36,631 nt of DNA from Rhodocyclaceae bacterium (GTDB lineage Bacteria > Pseudomonadota > Gammaproteobacteria > Burkholderiales > Rhodocyclaceae): the NCBI GenBank assembly GCA_024710925.1, contig JANJTW010000017.1, positions 1-36,631 on the forward strand. The letters are read 5' to 3'. The notes under the pieces were generated by a model that was not told where the DNA came from, did no database searches, and worked only from the letters and a program-made list of their open reading frames with translations. A program made the translations under genes and the position numbers. This document shows, in pieces, positions 1 through 8,239 of this stretch; position 1 is the stretch's first letter, and the number at the start of each line of letters is the position of its first letter.

Positions 1-1810
1 CCTCGTAACGCTCGCCCACGAAGTTGCGGCGCACCTTGCGCGTGCGCGTGGGTTCGCCATCGTCGGCGTCGAGTTCCTTGTGCAGGATCAGGAAGCGCTT
101 GATCTGGGAGCCGCTCATCTTCGGGTCGGCGGCGAGATCGGCATTGACCTTCTCGACGCACTCGCGGATGAGCGTGTACACCTTGTCCTGCGACGCGAGA
201 TCGGTATACCCGGCATAGGCCAGGCCCTGACGCTCGGCCCAGTTGCCGACGGCCTCCAGGTCGATATTGATGAAGGCCGTGACGAAATCGCGGTGGTTGC
301 CGAAGGTCACCGCTTCCTTGATGTGCTGGAAGAACTTCAGCTTGTTCTCGATGTAGTTCGGAGCAAACATCGAACCGTCATTGAGTTTGCCGACGTCTTT
401 GGCACGATCGATGATCTTCAGGTGCCCGTCCTCGTCGAAGAAGCCCGCATCACCCGTCATGAAGTAGCCGTCGCTGTTGATCGATTCGGCGGTGGCATCG
501 GGGCGCTTGTAATACGCCTTCAGCAGCATCGGCCCCTTGACCAGGATCTCGCCGTTGTCGGCGATTTTCACTTCCACCCCGGGCGCCGGCATGCCGACCG
601 AGTCGAGCTTAATCTTGCCGTCCGGCTGTAGGCAGACGTAGGCGCAGGTCTCGGTCTGGCCGTAGAGCTGCTTGAGGTTGATGCCGATCGAGCGGTAGAA
701 GCGGAACAGGTCGGGGCCGATCGCGGCGCCGGCGGTGTAGGCGACGCGGATGCGACTCATGCCGAGCACGTTCTTCAACGGCCCGTAGACGAACAGGCTG
801 CCGAGCGCGTAGAGCAGGCGATCGCCGAAGCCGACGTCCTTGCCGTCGAGGATTTCCGCGCCGCAGCGGCGGGCGACGTCCATGAAGAAGTGGAACATCC
901 GCTGCTTGATCGCACCGGCATCCTCCATGCGGATCATCACCTGCGTCAGCAGGTTCTCGAACACGCGCGGCGGCGCAAAGTAGTAGGTCGGCCCGATCTC
1001 GCGCAGGTCGGTCATCACCGTGTCGCCGGATTCCGGGCAGTTGATCGTGAAGCCGGAAACCTGCGCCTGCGCGAACGATAACTGGTGGTCGCCCACCCAG
1101 GCCATCGTCTGTTCGTATAGGAGGTCGTCGTCGTCGGTCCGCCGGTCGAACTCGCAGCCGCCGCGCGCCGACGAAATGAAGGCGTTGTGCGTCTGGCAGA
1201 CGCCCTTCGGCTTGCCGGTGGTGCCCGAGGTATAGAGCATCACGCTGACGTCGTCCGGCTTGCCGAGATCGACTTCGCCGTCGAGGAAATCCGGGTGATT
1301 CTGGTTGTGGATCCGCCCCATCGCCATCAGTTCTTCGATGTCGTGGATGAACGGCTGCGTGTAGTGGCGCATGCCGCGCGGATCGTCATAGACGATGTGT
1401 TCCAGCGACGGCAGCTGCTCGCGGATTTCGAGCAGCTTGTCGACCTGCTCCTGGTCCTCGGCGAGCGCGAAGCGGACGCCGGCATCCTGCAGCACGAACA
1501 GCATCTCGGCGCCGACCGCATCCTGGTAGAGCGGCACGGGAACGCCGCCGAGGCACTGCACGGCGGTCATCATCATGTACAGACGGGGGCGGTTGTCGCC
1601 GATGATGGCTAGGTTGTCGCCACGCTTGAAGCCGAGCTCGGCGAGACCGCAGGCCAGCGCGCGCACGTGTTCGGCAACGTCGGCCCAGGTCCACGATTGC
1701 CAGATACCCAGATCCTTCTCGCGCATGGCGACCTTATCGCCACGCACCTGGGCATGGTAGAACAGCAGGCGTGGAAAGGTATCCAGCGCCCTGGAAGCCG
1801 TGTCCGGCAT
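1..1810 (-). CDS. AMP-forming long-chain-type acyl-CoA ligase (C-terminus beyond window)
   Basis: Member of the ANL superfamily (acyl-CoA synthetases), which activates a carboxylic acid via an acyl-adenylate and transfers it to CoA. The start ATG at 1810-1808 has a strong GGAGG ribosome site just upstream. The open frame runs to the window edge (603 codons), so only a short C-terminal piece is missing compared with the usual 600-660 residues of this type. Visible motifs: the phosphate-binding loop YTSGTTGKPKG (about residues 193-203), YGQTE (383-387), the ATP-binding TGDAG (452-456) and the hinge region IIDRAKD. The overall pattern, with a long insert before YGQTE, resembles FadD15-type long-chain ligases more than acetyl-CoA synthetases. 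The true substrate (fatty or aromatic acid) cannot be read from the sequence. It is divergent from the Crp-type gene and shares its palindromic operator. Confidence 0.9.
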   Translation of the reverse strand, partial: MPDTASRALDTFPRLLFYHAQVRGDKVAMREKDLGIWQSWTWADVAEHVRALACGLAELGFKRGDNLAIIGDNRPRLYMMMTAVQCLGGVPVPLYQDAVGAEMLFVLQDAGVRFALAEDQEQVDKLLEIREQLPSLEHIVYDDPRGMRHYTQPFIHDIEELMAMGRIHNQNHPDFLDGEVDLGKPDDVSVMLYTSGTTGKPKGVCQTHNAFISSARGGCEFDRRTDDDDLLYEQTMAWVGDHQLSFAQAQVSGFTINCPESGDTVMTDLREIGPTYYFAPPRVFENLLTQVMIRMEDAGAIKQRMFHFFMDVARRCGAEILDGKDVGFGDRLLYALGSLFVYGPLKNVLGMSRIRVAYTAGAAIGPDLFRFYRSIGINLKQLYGQTETCAYVCLQPDGKIKLDSVGMPAPGVEVKIADNGEILVKGPMLLKAYYKRPDATAESINSDGYFMTGDAGFFDEDGHLKIIDRAKDVGKLNDGSMFAPNYIENKLKFFQHIKEAVTFGNHRDFVTAFINIDLEAVGNWAERQGLAYAGYTDLASQDKVYTLIRECVEKVNADLAADPKMSGSQIKRFLILHKELDADDGEPTRTRKVRRNFVGERYE

Positions 1811-1984
1811 GTTGTCTCCTCCGTTATTTCGACCGCCGGTCGGCGCAGCGCCGCCGGCAAGGCCACTCATGTTATGCCGACCTCATCGTATCCGCCAGAC
1901 CCGGCCGGCATTCGCCGGCAACCGTGGATCGGACGGACCGGAGGGCGGTCCCGGGAGCCCGGAAAAGCCCCCTTGATGCGAAGC

Positions 1985-1990
1985 AGTTTA
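1985..1990 (-). promoter_or_regulatory. Candidate -10 box of the acyl-CoA ligase gene
   Basis: On the minus strand the hexamer reads TAAACT (4 of 6 to TATAAT), putting transcription start near 1978. Its first base is 29.5 bp from the centre of the palindrome at 2009-2030, the geometry of a class II CRP-type activated promoter (site centre -41.5). There is no good -35 box, as expected for an activator-dependent promoter. The call rests on geometry and is inference. Confidence 0.45.
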
Positions 1991-2005
1991 GCCACACTCC
2001 CAGTC

Positions 2006-2011
2006 TATAAT
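2006..2011 (+). promoter_or_regulatory. -10 box TATAAT of the Crp/Fnr-type regulator gene
   Basis: A perfect TATAAT 33 bases before the chosen ATG at 2044. No convincing -35 hexamer is seen at 16-18 bp. The box overlaps the left arm of the palindrome 2009-2030, so protein bound there should block this promoter. Confidence 0.55.
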
Positions 2012-2030
2012 TGTCGCCATCCCGACAATT
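2009..2030. promoter_or_regulatory. 22-bp palindromic operator between acyl-CoA ligase and Crp-type gene
   Basis: Perfect inverted repeat with 8-bp arms, AATTGTCG (2009-2016) and CGACAATT (2023-2030), separated by 6 bp. The core TGTCG-N6-CGACA has the spacing of a CRP box (TGTGA-N6-TCACA) with altered inner bases. It overlaps the TATAAT of the plus-strand regulator gene and is centred 29.5 bp from the ligase -10 box. It is the likely autoregulatory site of the adjacent Crp-family protein. The palindrome is seen directly; the ligand is inferred. Confidence 0.75.
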
Positions 2031-2043
2031 CGAAAAATTTTTC

Positions 2044-2718
2044 ATGCTGACGCTCGAAGCCGCACTACGCAGTTCGACCTGGGGCCAGGCGCTTACCGAA
2101 GAAGAGTTTGCTCGCGCGCTGTCGGGGACCGTCGAACGCACCCTCGAAACCGGCGCCTTCATCTGCATGAAAGGGGAGCCGGTCGACCACTGGATGGGGG
2201 TCGTCGATGGCCTGGTAAAAATGGCCAGCTGCTGGGTCACCGGCAAGACGACGACCTTCACCGGCCTCGCTACCGGCGGCTGGTTCGGCGAAGGCTCGCT
2301 GCTCAAGAACGACACCCGCAAGTACGACGTGATGGCCCTGCGCACCTCGCGCATCGCGTATATGAACCGCAGCACCTTCCTCTGGCTGATGGACCACAGC
2401 ATCCCGTTCAACCGCTTCCTGATCACCCAGCTGAACGAGCGCCTCGGCCAGTTCATCGGCATGATGGAGAACGAGCGCCTGCTCGACACCGACGCCCGCC
2501 TCGCCCGCAATCTCGCCGCGATGTTCAATCCGGTGCTCTATCCCGGAACCGGGCCGGAACTGCAGATCTCGCAGGAAGAGATCGGCTTCCTTGCCGGCCT
2601 CTCCCGGCAGCGCGTGAACCAGGCCCTGAAGGCGCTGCAGGAAGCGAACCTGCTGCGCCTCGAATACGGCAAGCTGACCATTCTCGACCTCGACCGCCTG
2701 CGCAACTACGGCGGCTGA
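2044..2718 (+). CDS. Crp/Fnr-family transcriptional regulator
   Basis: 224 residues: an N-terminal cyclic-nucleotide-binding-type beta barrel (about 15-125), a long dimerisation helix (about 128-160) and a winged helix-turn-helix (about 170-220) with recognition helix SRQRVNQAL starting at S187. The N-terminal cysteines of FNR are absent, so it is not an Fe-S oxygen sensor of the FNR type. CRP Arg180 is kept (R188), but Glu181 is Gln (Q189) and Arg185 is Gln (Q193), so an operator differing from TGTGA is expected. An in-frame TTG at 2011 would extend the protein by 11 residues, but it lies within the -10/operator region, so the ATG at 2044 was chosen; neither start has a strong ribosome site. 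The effector is unknown. Position suggests control of the acyl-CoA ligase and binding-protein genes. Confidence 0.9.
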   Translation: MLTLEAALRSSTWGQALTEEEFARALSGTVERTLETGAFICMKGEPVDHWMGVVDGLVKMASCWVTGKTTTFTGLATGGWFGEGSLLKNDTRKYDVMALRTSRIAYMNRSTFLWLMDHSIPFNRFLITQLNERLGQFIGMMENERLLDTDARLARNLAAMFNPVLYPGTGPELQISQEEIGFLAGLSRQRVNQALKALQEANLLRLEYGKLTILDLDRLRNYGG

Positions 2719-2719
2719 C

Positions 2720-2747
2720 AAAAAAACGGCCGGCATGACGCCGGCCG
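2720..2747 (-). terminator. Rho-independent terminator of the binding-protein gene
   Basis: Perfect 8-bp GC stem, CGGCCGGC (2727-2734) and GCCGGCCG (2740-2747), with a 5-nt loop. On the minus strand it is followed directly by seven T (2726-2720). It lies 35 bases after the stop of the minus-strand binding-protein gene and immediately beyond the stop of the convergent Crp-type gene. Confidence 0.9.
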
Positions 2748-2782
2748 AAGCTCACTACGAGGAAAGTTCCGCTGCCGCCGGA

Positions 2783-3922
2783 TCAGCGCATCAGCCGGCC
2801 GCCACGGCTGACGATGGTCACCTCGGCGAAGCGCGAGCCGAGGCGACTGCCCGGCGCATAGCTGACGACAAAGCCTCCGGCATCGAACTCGCGCAACGAC
2901 GCGAGCGCCGCCACCAGTTTTTCCCGCGTCGGCTGCGGTCCGGCCCGGCGCAAGGCCTCGACCACCACCTTGGCGGCGATGAAGCCTTCCAGTGTCGTAT
3001 AGGTGATGCCGGCGGCCGGCACGATGCCTGGCGGCAACTGGCGCATCTCGCGCACGACCGGCGCCGTCGCGCTGTCCGGGAAAGGCACCACCTGCGAAAT
3101 GGCGATACCCGCCGCGTCGGCACCGAGCTCGGCATGCAGCGCCTTGAGGCCGACTACGGAGAGGGCGAAGAACTGCGGCAACCGGCCGGCAGCGCGCATC
3201 TGCCTGACAAAGGCGGCGGTCGGCTGGTAGGTGCTGACCATTACCACCGCCTGCGGATCGGCGGCGCCGATCGTGCGCACCGCCTCGCCGACGTCGTTCT
3301 TCGTCTTGTCGTAGATACCGGTCGCCGCCACCTTCAGGCGACGCTTCGCCAGCGCCGCCTCGACGCCGGCGAGCCCGGCCTTGCCAAAGACATCGTCCTG
3401 GTAGAAGACGGCGATGCGATTGATACCTAGCGTGGTCAGCTGGTCGACGATCTTCTCGGTCTCGTCGCCATAGCTCGCACGCAACCAGAAGGTGGTCGGC
3501 GACGTCTGCGCGCGCAGGCTGTCGGCGCCGGTATAGGGGGCCAGCGACGGCACCGCGCGCTCGTTGATCAACGGCAGCAGCGCCGCATAATTGGCACTGC
3601 CGAACATGCCGAAAAAGGCGAGAACGTCGTCCGTGTCGAGCAGTTTCCTGGCATTGGCGACGCTACGCTCGACGACGTAACCGTCATCGAGCGAGACCAG
3701 CTCGATGCGCCGCCCATGTACGCCGCCCTTGCCGTTGATCCACTGGAAGTAGGCCAGCGCGCCATCGCGGTATTCGCTGCCGAGCTCGGCCAGCGGTCCG
3801 GACAGCGGCAGCGACTGGCCGAACTTGATGGCCGGCGCGGACTGTGCCATGGCGAGCGTCGCCGCGACGAGCAACGCCAGCGCTGCCAGCCAGCGGGCGA
3901 AGGTGCGGTGCAGATGTGTCAT
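2783..3922 (-). CDS. LIV-type ABC transporter periplasmic substrate-binding protein
   Basis: 379 residues. A signal peptide with an n-region rich in His/Arg and a hydrophobic stretch ends in AMA-Q (cleavage near residue 26), followed by a type I periplasmic-binding fold of the Leu/Ile/Val receptor family (start of mature domain IKFGQSLPLSGPLAELG). It should deliver a small acid or amino acid to a LIV-type permease in the inner membrane. No permease or ATPase gene is in the window, so the partner lies elsewhere, perhaps left of the acyl-CoA ligase. The ATG at 3922-3920 has GGAGGA 8 bases upstream; an in-frame ATG at 4021 would put 33 Arg-rich residues before the signal peptide and was rejected. 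Substrates of this family in related bacteria include aromatic acids and short acyl compounds; here it is undetermined. Confidence 0.88.
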   Translation of the reverse strand: MTHLHRTFARWLAALALLVAATLAMAQSAPAIKFGQSLPLSGPLAELGSEYRDGALAYFQWINGKGGVHGRRIELVSLDDGYVVERSVANARKLLDTDDVLAFFGMFGSANYAALLPLINERAVPSLAPYTGADSLRAQTSPTTFWLRASYGDETEKIVDQLTTLGINRIAVFYQDDVFGKAGLAGVEAALAKRRLKVAATGIYDKTKNDVGEAVRTIGAADPQAVVMVSTYQPTAAFVRQMRAAGRLPQFFALSVVGLKALHAELGADAAGIAISQVVPFPDSATAPVVREMRQLPPGIVPAAGITYTTLEGFIAAKVVVEALRRAGPQPTREKLVAALASLREFDAGGFVVSYAPGSRLGSRFAEVTIVSRGGRLMR

Positions 3923-4027
3923 GGGCAGTGTCCTCCGATGTGCCGGCCTCGCCGACCGACGACACCGGAGCAGCGTTCGCGTCACCCGGCCGTCCCGGTC
4001 AGCATCGGGAAGGTGGGCCATCGTCGG

Positions 4028-4033
4028 ACTCTA
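4028..4033 (-). promoter_or_regulatory. Candidate -10 box of the binding-protein gene
   Basis: On the minus strand it reads TAGAGT (4 of 6 to TATAAT), giving a start near 4021 and a leader of about 100 nt. It is 29.5 bp from the centre of the palindrome copy at 4052-4073, the same distance as at the ligase promoter. The call rests on that coincidence. Confidence 0.4.
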
Positions 4034-4051
4034 GGCGGCGTTCCGAAGGAA

Positions 4052-4073
4052 GTCTGTCGCCGAAAGGACAATT
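4052..4073. promoter_or_regulatory. Second copy of the Crp-type palindromic operator
   Basis: TGTCG (4055-4059), N6, GGACA (4066-4070) followed by ATT. Against the palindrome at 2009-2030 the left core matches 5 of 5 and the right 8-base arm 7 of 8 (GGACAATT versus CGACAATT). The first two spacer bases (CC) are also the same. It lies upstream of the minus-strand binding-protein gene. Likely bound by the product of the gene at 2044-2718 (inference). Confidence 0.6.
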
Positions 4074-4156
4074 GCACCGTATGGCGATGACGCGCCCGCC
4101 TGGCGCAGGGAACGGCGTTACCGTTCCACCGATGGCCGAGCGGGGATTGCCGGCGC

Positions 4157-4183
4157 AAAAAAACGGCCGGCATGCGCCGGCCG
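4157..4183 (-). terminator. Rho-independent terminator of icmF
   Basis: 8-bp stem CGGCCGGC (4164-4171) and GCCGGCCG (4176-4183) with a 4-nt loop. On the minus strand seven T follow (4163-4157). The stem sequence is the same as in the terminator at 2720-2747. It lies 37 bases past the icmF stop. Confidence 0.9.
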
Positions 4184-4220
4184 TTGCACGAGCGGAAGGA
4201 TTCGCTGTTCTCCCTCGCGG

Positions 4221-7200
4221 TCACATGCTCCTGCGGTATTGCCCGCCGACCTCGTAGAGCGCCGAGGTGATCTGGCCGAGCGAGCAGCAGCGCACGGCGT
4301 CGACCAGCACGGCGAAGACGTTGCCATCCTCGATCACGGTCTGCTTCAGCTTCTCGATCATCGGGCCGGATTCGGCCGCGTGGCGCTGCTGGAAGTCGCG
4401 CAGGCGCTTGATCTGCGACTGCTTCTCGTCGTCGGTCGAGCGCGCCAGCTCGATCTCGACCTGGGCATCGCCCTTCGGGTTGCGGAAGGTGTTCACGCCG
4501 ATGATCGGGTACGAACCGTCGTGCTTCTTGTGTTCGTAGTAGAGCGACTCCTCCTGGATCTTGCCGCGCTGGTAGCCGGTCTCCATCGCGCCGAGCACGC
4601 CGCCGCGGGCGGCGATGGCCTCGAACTCCTTGAGCACGGCTTCTTCCACGAGGTCGGTCAGCTCGTCGAAGACGAAGGCGCCCTGGTTCGGGTTCTCGTT
4701 CTTGGCGACGCCCCACTCGCGGTTGATGATCAGCTGGATGGCCATCGCGCGGCGCACCGATTCGTCGGTCGGCGTCGTGATCGCTTCGTCGTAGGCGTTG
4801 GTGTGTAGCGAGTTGCAGTTGTCGTAGATGGCGATCAGCGCCTGCAGCGTCGTGCGGATGTCGTTGAAGTCCATTTCCTGCGCATGCAGCGAACGGCCGG
4901 AAGTCTGGATGTGGTACTTCAGCTTCTGGCTGCGCTCGTTGGCGCCGTACTTGTTCTTCATCGCCACCGCCCAAATGCGGCGGGCGACGCGGCCGATCAC
5001 CGAGTACTCGGGATCAATGCCATTCGAGAAGAAGAACGACAGGTTCGGCGCGAAGTCGTCGATGTGCATGCCGCGCGCGAGGTAGGCTTCGACGTAGGTG
5101 AAGCCGTTGGCCAGCGTAAAGGCCAGCTGCGAGATCGGGTTCGCGCCGGCTTCGGCGATGTGGTAGCCGGAGATCGACACCGAGTAGAAGTTCTTCACGT
5201 CGTTATGGACGAAGAACTCCTGGATATCGCCCATCATCTTCAGCGCGAACTCGGTCGAGAAGATGCAGGTGTTCTGACCCTGGTCTTCCTTCAGGATGTC
5301 GGCCTGGACGGTGCCGCGCACGCTGGAGAGCACCCACTCGCGGATCTTCTCGGCCTCGTCCTCGGTCGGGTCGCGGCCGTTGTCGGCCTTGAACTTGGCG
5401 ACCTGCTGGTCGATCGCGGTGTTGAAGAAGCAGGCGAGGATGATCGGCGCCGGCCCGTTGATCGTCATCGACACGGAGGTGGTCGGGCAGCACAGGTCGA
5501 AGCCGTCGTAGAGCACCTTCATGTCGTCGAGCGTGGCGATCGAGACGCCGGAGTTGCCGATCTTGCCGTAGATGTCCGGACGCTCGTCGGGGTCGCAGCC
5601 GTACAGCGTCACCGAGTCGAAGGCGGTCGACAGCCGGTGCGCCGGCATCCCCTCGGAGACCTTCTTGAAGCGGCGGTTGGTCCGGAAGGCATCGCCCTCG
5701 CCGGCAAACATCCGGGTCGGGTCCTCGTTCTCGCGCTTGAAGGCGAAGACGCCGGCGGTGTAGGGGAACGACCCCGGCACGTTCTCCTTCATCAGGAAGC
5801 GCAGGATCTCGCCGTCGTCCTTGAAGGCCGGCAGCACCACCTTGCGGATCTTGGTGCCGGAGAGCGATTCGGTGACGAGCTTCGTCCGGATCTCCTTGTC
5901 GCGGATCTTCACGACGTACTCGTCGCCGCTGTAGGCCTTGACCGTATCCGGCCACATGTCGAGCAACTTCTTCGCCTTCGGGTCGAGCTGGCTGTCCTTC
6001 CAGGCGATCAACTCGTCGAAATCATTCGCCGGCTTCTCGCAGCCTTCGAAGATCGTCTTCGCGGTCTTCAGCGACTGGCGCTCGCGGGCGAGGGTCGCCT
6101 GCTGCTCGGCGTGCGCGTGGTAGCCGCGCAGCGTCTCGGCAATCTCGGCCAGGTAGCGCACGCGCTTGGTCGGCACGATGGCGCGCGAGCCGGACGAGTG
6201 CTTCACCGTCACCGCCGGCAGCTTGCCCGGCTGCAATTTGAGGCCGAACTCGGCCAGCTTCGGCGCCAGCGCCTGATACAGCGCGGTGACGCCGTCGTCG
6301 TTGAAGCGCGCAGCCTGCGTGCCGAACACCGGCATTTCTTCGGTCGGCGTGCTGAACAGCTCGCGGTTGCGCTGGTACTGCTTGCGCACGTCGCGCAGCG
6401 CATCGTCGGCGCCCTTGCGGTCGAACTTGTTGATGGCAACGAAGTCGGCGAAGTCGAGCATGTCTATCTTCTCGAGCTGCGACGCGGCGCCGAACTCCGG
6501 GGTCATGACGTAGAGCGAGGCATCGACGAAGGGCACGATCGCCGCGTCGCCCTGGCCGATGCCGGAGGTCTCGACGATGACGAGGTCGAAGCCGGACAGC
6601 TTGCAGGCAGCGATCACCTCGGGCAGCGCTGCCGAGATCTCGGTGCCGGTGTCGCGCGTCGCCAGTGAACGCATGTAGATGTTCGGATGCTCGATGGCGT
6701 TCATGCGGATGCGGTCGCCGAGCAACGCGCCGCCGGTACGCTTCCTCGACGGGTCGATCGAGACGATGGCGAGCTTCAGCGCGTCGCCCTGGTCGAGGCG
6801 GAAGCGGCGCACCAGTTCGTCGGTGAGCGAGGACTTGCCGGCGCCGCCGGTGCCGGTGATGCCGAGCACCGGGGTCTTCGCCTCGGCCGCGGCCTGCACG
6901 ATGTCCTGGCGCAGCTTCTCGCCGTAGACGCCGTTCTCCAGCCCGGTGATGACCTGCGCCAGCGCACGGCGCTCGCCGGAGCGCAGCACGTCGAGCACCC
7001 GGTCCGCCGCCGGCACGGTGGTGCCAAGATCAATATCGCACTGCGCGACGACGTCGTTGATCATGCCCTGCAGGCCCATCGACTGGCCGTCCTCCGGCGA
7101 GTAGATGCGGTTCACGCCGTAGTCGTGCAGTTCCTTGATCTCGGCCGGCACAATGACACCGCCACCACCGCCGAAGACCTTGATGTTGGCGCCGCCACCG

Positions 7201-7484
7201 GCCTTCAGCAGGTCGATCATGTACTTGAAGAATTCGACGTGGCCGCCCTGGTAGGAGGTGATGGCGATGCCCTGCACATCCTCCTGCAGCGCCGCGTTGA
7301 CGATCTCCTGTACCGAGCGGTTGTGACCGAGGTGGATCACTTCGGAACCGGTCGCCTGCAGGATGCGGCGCATGATGTTGATCGAGGCGTCGTGCCCGTC
7401 GAAAAGCGAGGCGGCGGTAACGAAGCGCACCTTGTTCTTCGGCTTGTACGGGCTGATCTTCTTGGCGATGGACAGGTCGGTCAT
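4221..7484 (-). CDS. icmF: Fused isobutyryl-CoA mutase IcmF
   Basis: 1087 residues, the usual size of IcmF, a coenzyme-B12 enzyme interconverting isobutyryl-CoA and n-butyryl-CoA, fused to its own G-protein chaperone. Order: B12-binding domain with DGHDAS (His31 as the lower cobalt ligand), then the MeaI/MeaB-type GTPase with Walker [10 protein letters not shown] (K217) and ETSGIGQGD, then the TIM-barrel mutase domain including [11 protein letters not shown] and [10 protein letters not shown]. The substrate-pocket residues are Phe593 (in RMFAG) and Gln737 (in GQNTC). Known mutases of this group have Phe/Gln for isobutyryl-CoA and Tyr/Arg for methylmalonyl-CoA, so this should be the isobutyryl type. 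The ATG at 7484 has CGGAG upstream and precedes MTDLSIAKK. An 86-residue in-frame extension runs through intergenic repeats and was rejected. The thioesterase gene lies just upstream on the same strand. Confidence 0.95.
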   Translation of the reverse strand: MTDLSIAKKISPYKPKNKVRFVTAASLFDGHDASINIMRRILQATGSEVIHLGHNRSVQEIVNAALQEDVQGIAITSYQGGHVEFFKYMIDLLKAGGGANIKVFGGGGGVIVPAEIKELHDYGVNRIYSPEDGQSMGLQGMINDVVAQCDIDLGTTVPAADRVLDVLRSGERRALAQVITGLENGVYGEKLRQDIVQAAAEAKTPVLGITGTGGAGKSSLTDELVRRFRLDQGDALKLAIVSIDPSRKRTGGALLGDRIRMNAIEHPNIYMRSLATRDTGTEISAALPEVIAACKLSGFDLVIVETSGIGQGDAAIVPFVDASLYVMTPEFGAASQLEKIDMLDFADFVAINKFDRKGADDALRDVRKQYQRNRELFSTPTEEMPVFGTQAARFNDDGVTALYQALAPKLAEFGLKLQPGKLPAVTVKHSSGSRAIVPTKRVRYLAEIAETLRGYHAHAEQQATLARERQSLKTAKTIFEGCEKPANDFDELIAWKDSQLDPKAKKLLDMWPDTVKAYSGDEYVVKIRDKEIRTKLVTESLSGTKIRKVVLPAFKDDGEILRFLMKENVPGSFPYTAGVFAFKRENEDPTRMFAGEGDAFRTNRRFKKVSEGMPAHRLSTAFDSVTLYGCDPDERPDIYGKIGNSGVSIATLDDMKVLYDGFDLCCPTTSVSMTINGPAPIILACFFNTAIDQQVAKFKADNGRDPTEDEAEKIREWVLSSVRGTVQADILKEDQGQNTCIFSTEFALKMMGDIQEFFVHNDVKNFYSVSISGYHIAEAGANPISQLAFTLANGFTYVEAYLARGMHIDDFAPNLSFFFSNGIDPEYSVIGRVARRIWAVAMKNKYGANERSQKLKYHIQTSGRSLHAQEMDFNDIRTTLQALIAIYDNCNSLHTNAYDEAITTPTDESVRRAMAIQLIINREWGVAKNENPNQGAFVFDELTDLVEEAVLKEFEAIAARGGVLGAMETGYQRGKIQEESLYYEHKKHDGSYPIIGVNTFRNPKGDAQVEIELARSTDDEKQSQIKRLRDFQQRHAAESGPMIEKLKQTVIEDGNVFAVLVDAVRCCSLGQITSALYEVGGQYRRSM

Positions 7485-7514
7485 GGCAAGACTCCGGTAG
7501 CAATCAAAATTCAG

Positions 7515-7662
7515 TTCAGGCGTGCCCCGAGGGCACTTCCTCGTATTTACTCGGGCGTCACCCAAGGAGACTTCGCGGATTTCGCGATGCGCTCGCGCAC
7601 ATCGCTCAGGCGCCCCCCGGGAGAACTTCCTCGCGATGCGCAATGCGCATCGCTCAGGCGCC
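7515..7662. repeat. Degenerate repeats with a perfect palindrome between thioesterase and icmF
   Basis: The 169-nt gap between the two minus-strand genes holds related copies. A unit beginning TTCAGGCG at 7516 and ending ACTTCCTCG recurs from 7606 (CTCAGGCGCCCCCCGG and ACTTCCTCG). GCGATGCGC...ATCGCTCAGGCGCC occurs at 7584-7613 and 7633-7662. The last copy contains a perfect 21-bp palindrome (GCGATGCGCA, A, TGCGCATCGC; 7633-7653) abutting the thioesterase stop codon at 7656-7654. It may form an mRNA 3'-end hairpin, but no T-run follows. Confidence 0.6.
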
Positions 7663-8124
7663 GAAGTTGTCGGGCATCTGCAGCGCGACGACCTCGCCGC
7701 GTGCGGTGGCCACGCCTTCAGCATAGATGGTGGCCTCGACAACCACCTTGCGCCCCTTGATTTCCTTCACGCGACCGCGGATTTCCAGCTCCGGACCGAG
7801 CGGCGTCGGTTTCAGGTAGGAAACGTTGAGCGCACCGGTAACGAAACGCAGCTGCGGCTCGCTGCCCATCTCGCGCCCTTCGGCACGGTAGGTGGCGGCG
7901 GCGGCAGTACCGGTGCCGTGGCAGTCGATCAGCGAGGCAAGCAGGCCACCATAGACGAAGCCGGGAACCGCCGTATGGTAAGGCGCCGGGGTGTAACGGG
8001 TGACCGTCTCGCCGGAGTTGTCCTCGGCCCAGAAGGTCTTGATGCGATGGCCGTGGTCATTCCGGCTGCCGCAGCCATAGCAATGCGACAGATTCTCCGG
8101 GTAGCAGTCCTGAAAGGCTTTCAT
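7654..8124 (-). CDS. PaaI-type hotdog thioesterase
   Basis: 156 residues with a single hotdog fold of the PaaI/DUF4442-like acyl-CoA thioesterase group: the N-terminal CYGCG and later [19 protein letters not shown] (around 54-72), where the central helix carries the catalytic Asp/His region, then beta strands ending LQMPDNFGA. It would hydrolyse a short or medium acyl-CoA in the cytosol. The ATG at 8124-8122 has GGAG ten bases upstream. It is transcribed toward icmF across a repeat-containing gap, suggesting a shared role in branched or short acyl-CoA turnover. The exact substrate cannot be read from the sequence. Confidence 0.82.
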   Translation of the reverse strand: MKAFQDCYPENLSHCYGCGSRNDHGHRIKTFWAEDNSGETVTRYTPAPYHTAVPGFVYGGLLASLIDCHGTGTAAAATYRAEGREMGSEPQLRFVTGALNVSYLKPTPLGPELEIRGRVKEIKGRKVVVEATIYAEGVATARGEVVALQMPDNFGA

Positions 8125-8230
8125 CGTCGTCGTTCTCCGGCGGTCGGCCCGCGAGGGGCCTGCACGTTGGCTATAGGGTTTCGCACCATCCTACGCCGAC
8201 GCTCCGGGTGGCTCCAGTGCGAAACAGGCC

Positions 8231-8236
8231 TATAAT
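8231..8236 (+). promoter_or_regulatory. -10 box TATAAT upstream of the AraC-family gene
   Basis: Perfect TATAAT 55 bases before the ATG at 8292. No good -35 hexamer is seen at normal spacing, which would fit an activator-dependent promoter. It overlaps by two bases an inverted repeat ATCGTGC (8235-8241) / GCACGAT (8257-8263), centre-to-centre about 22 bp. Confidence 0.5.
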
Positions 8237-8239
8237 CGT

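Noticed and set aside
1830-1840. Palindrome GACCGCCGGTC in the ligase leader
   Set aside because: Short, GC-rich and next to other GC palindromes (for example GCCGGCATTCGCCGGC near 1903); expected by chance in this composition.
4884-6668. 594-codon open frame antisense to icmF
   Set aside because: Produced by GC-rich third positions of icmF; composition is Arg/Val/Asp/Leu-rich low-complexity with no recognisable domain, and icmF is unambiguous.
7485-7742. 86-residue N-terminal extension of IcmF
   Set aside because: Arg/Ser/Pro-rich, translated from the intergenic repeats and overlapping the thioesterase gene; the ATG at 7484 has a ribosome site and matches known IcmF N-termini.
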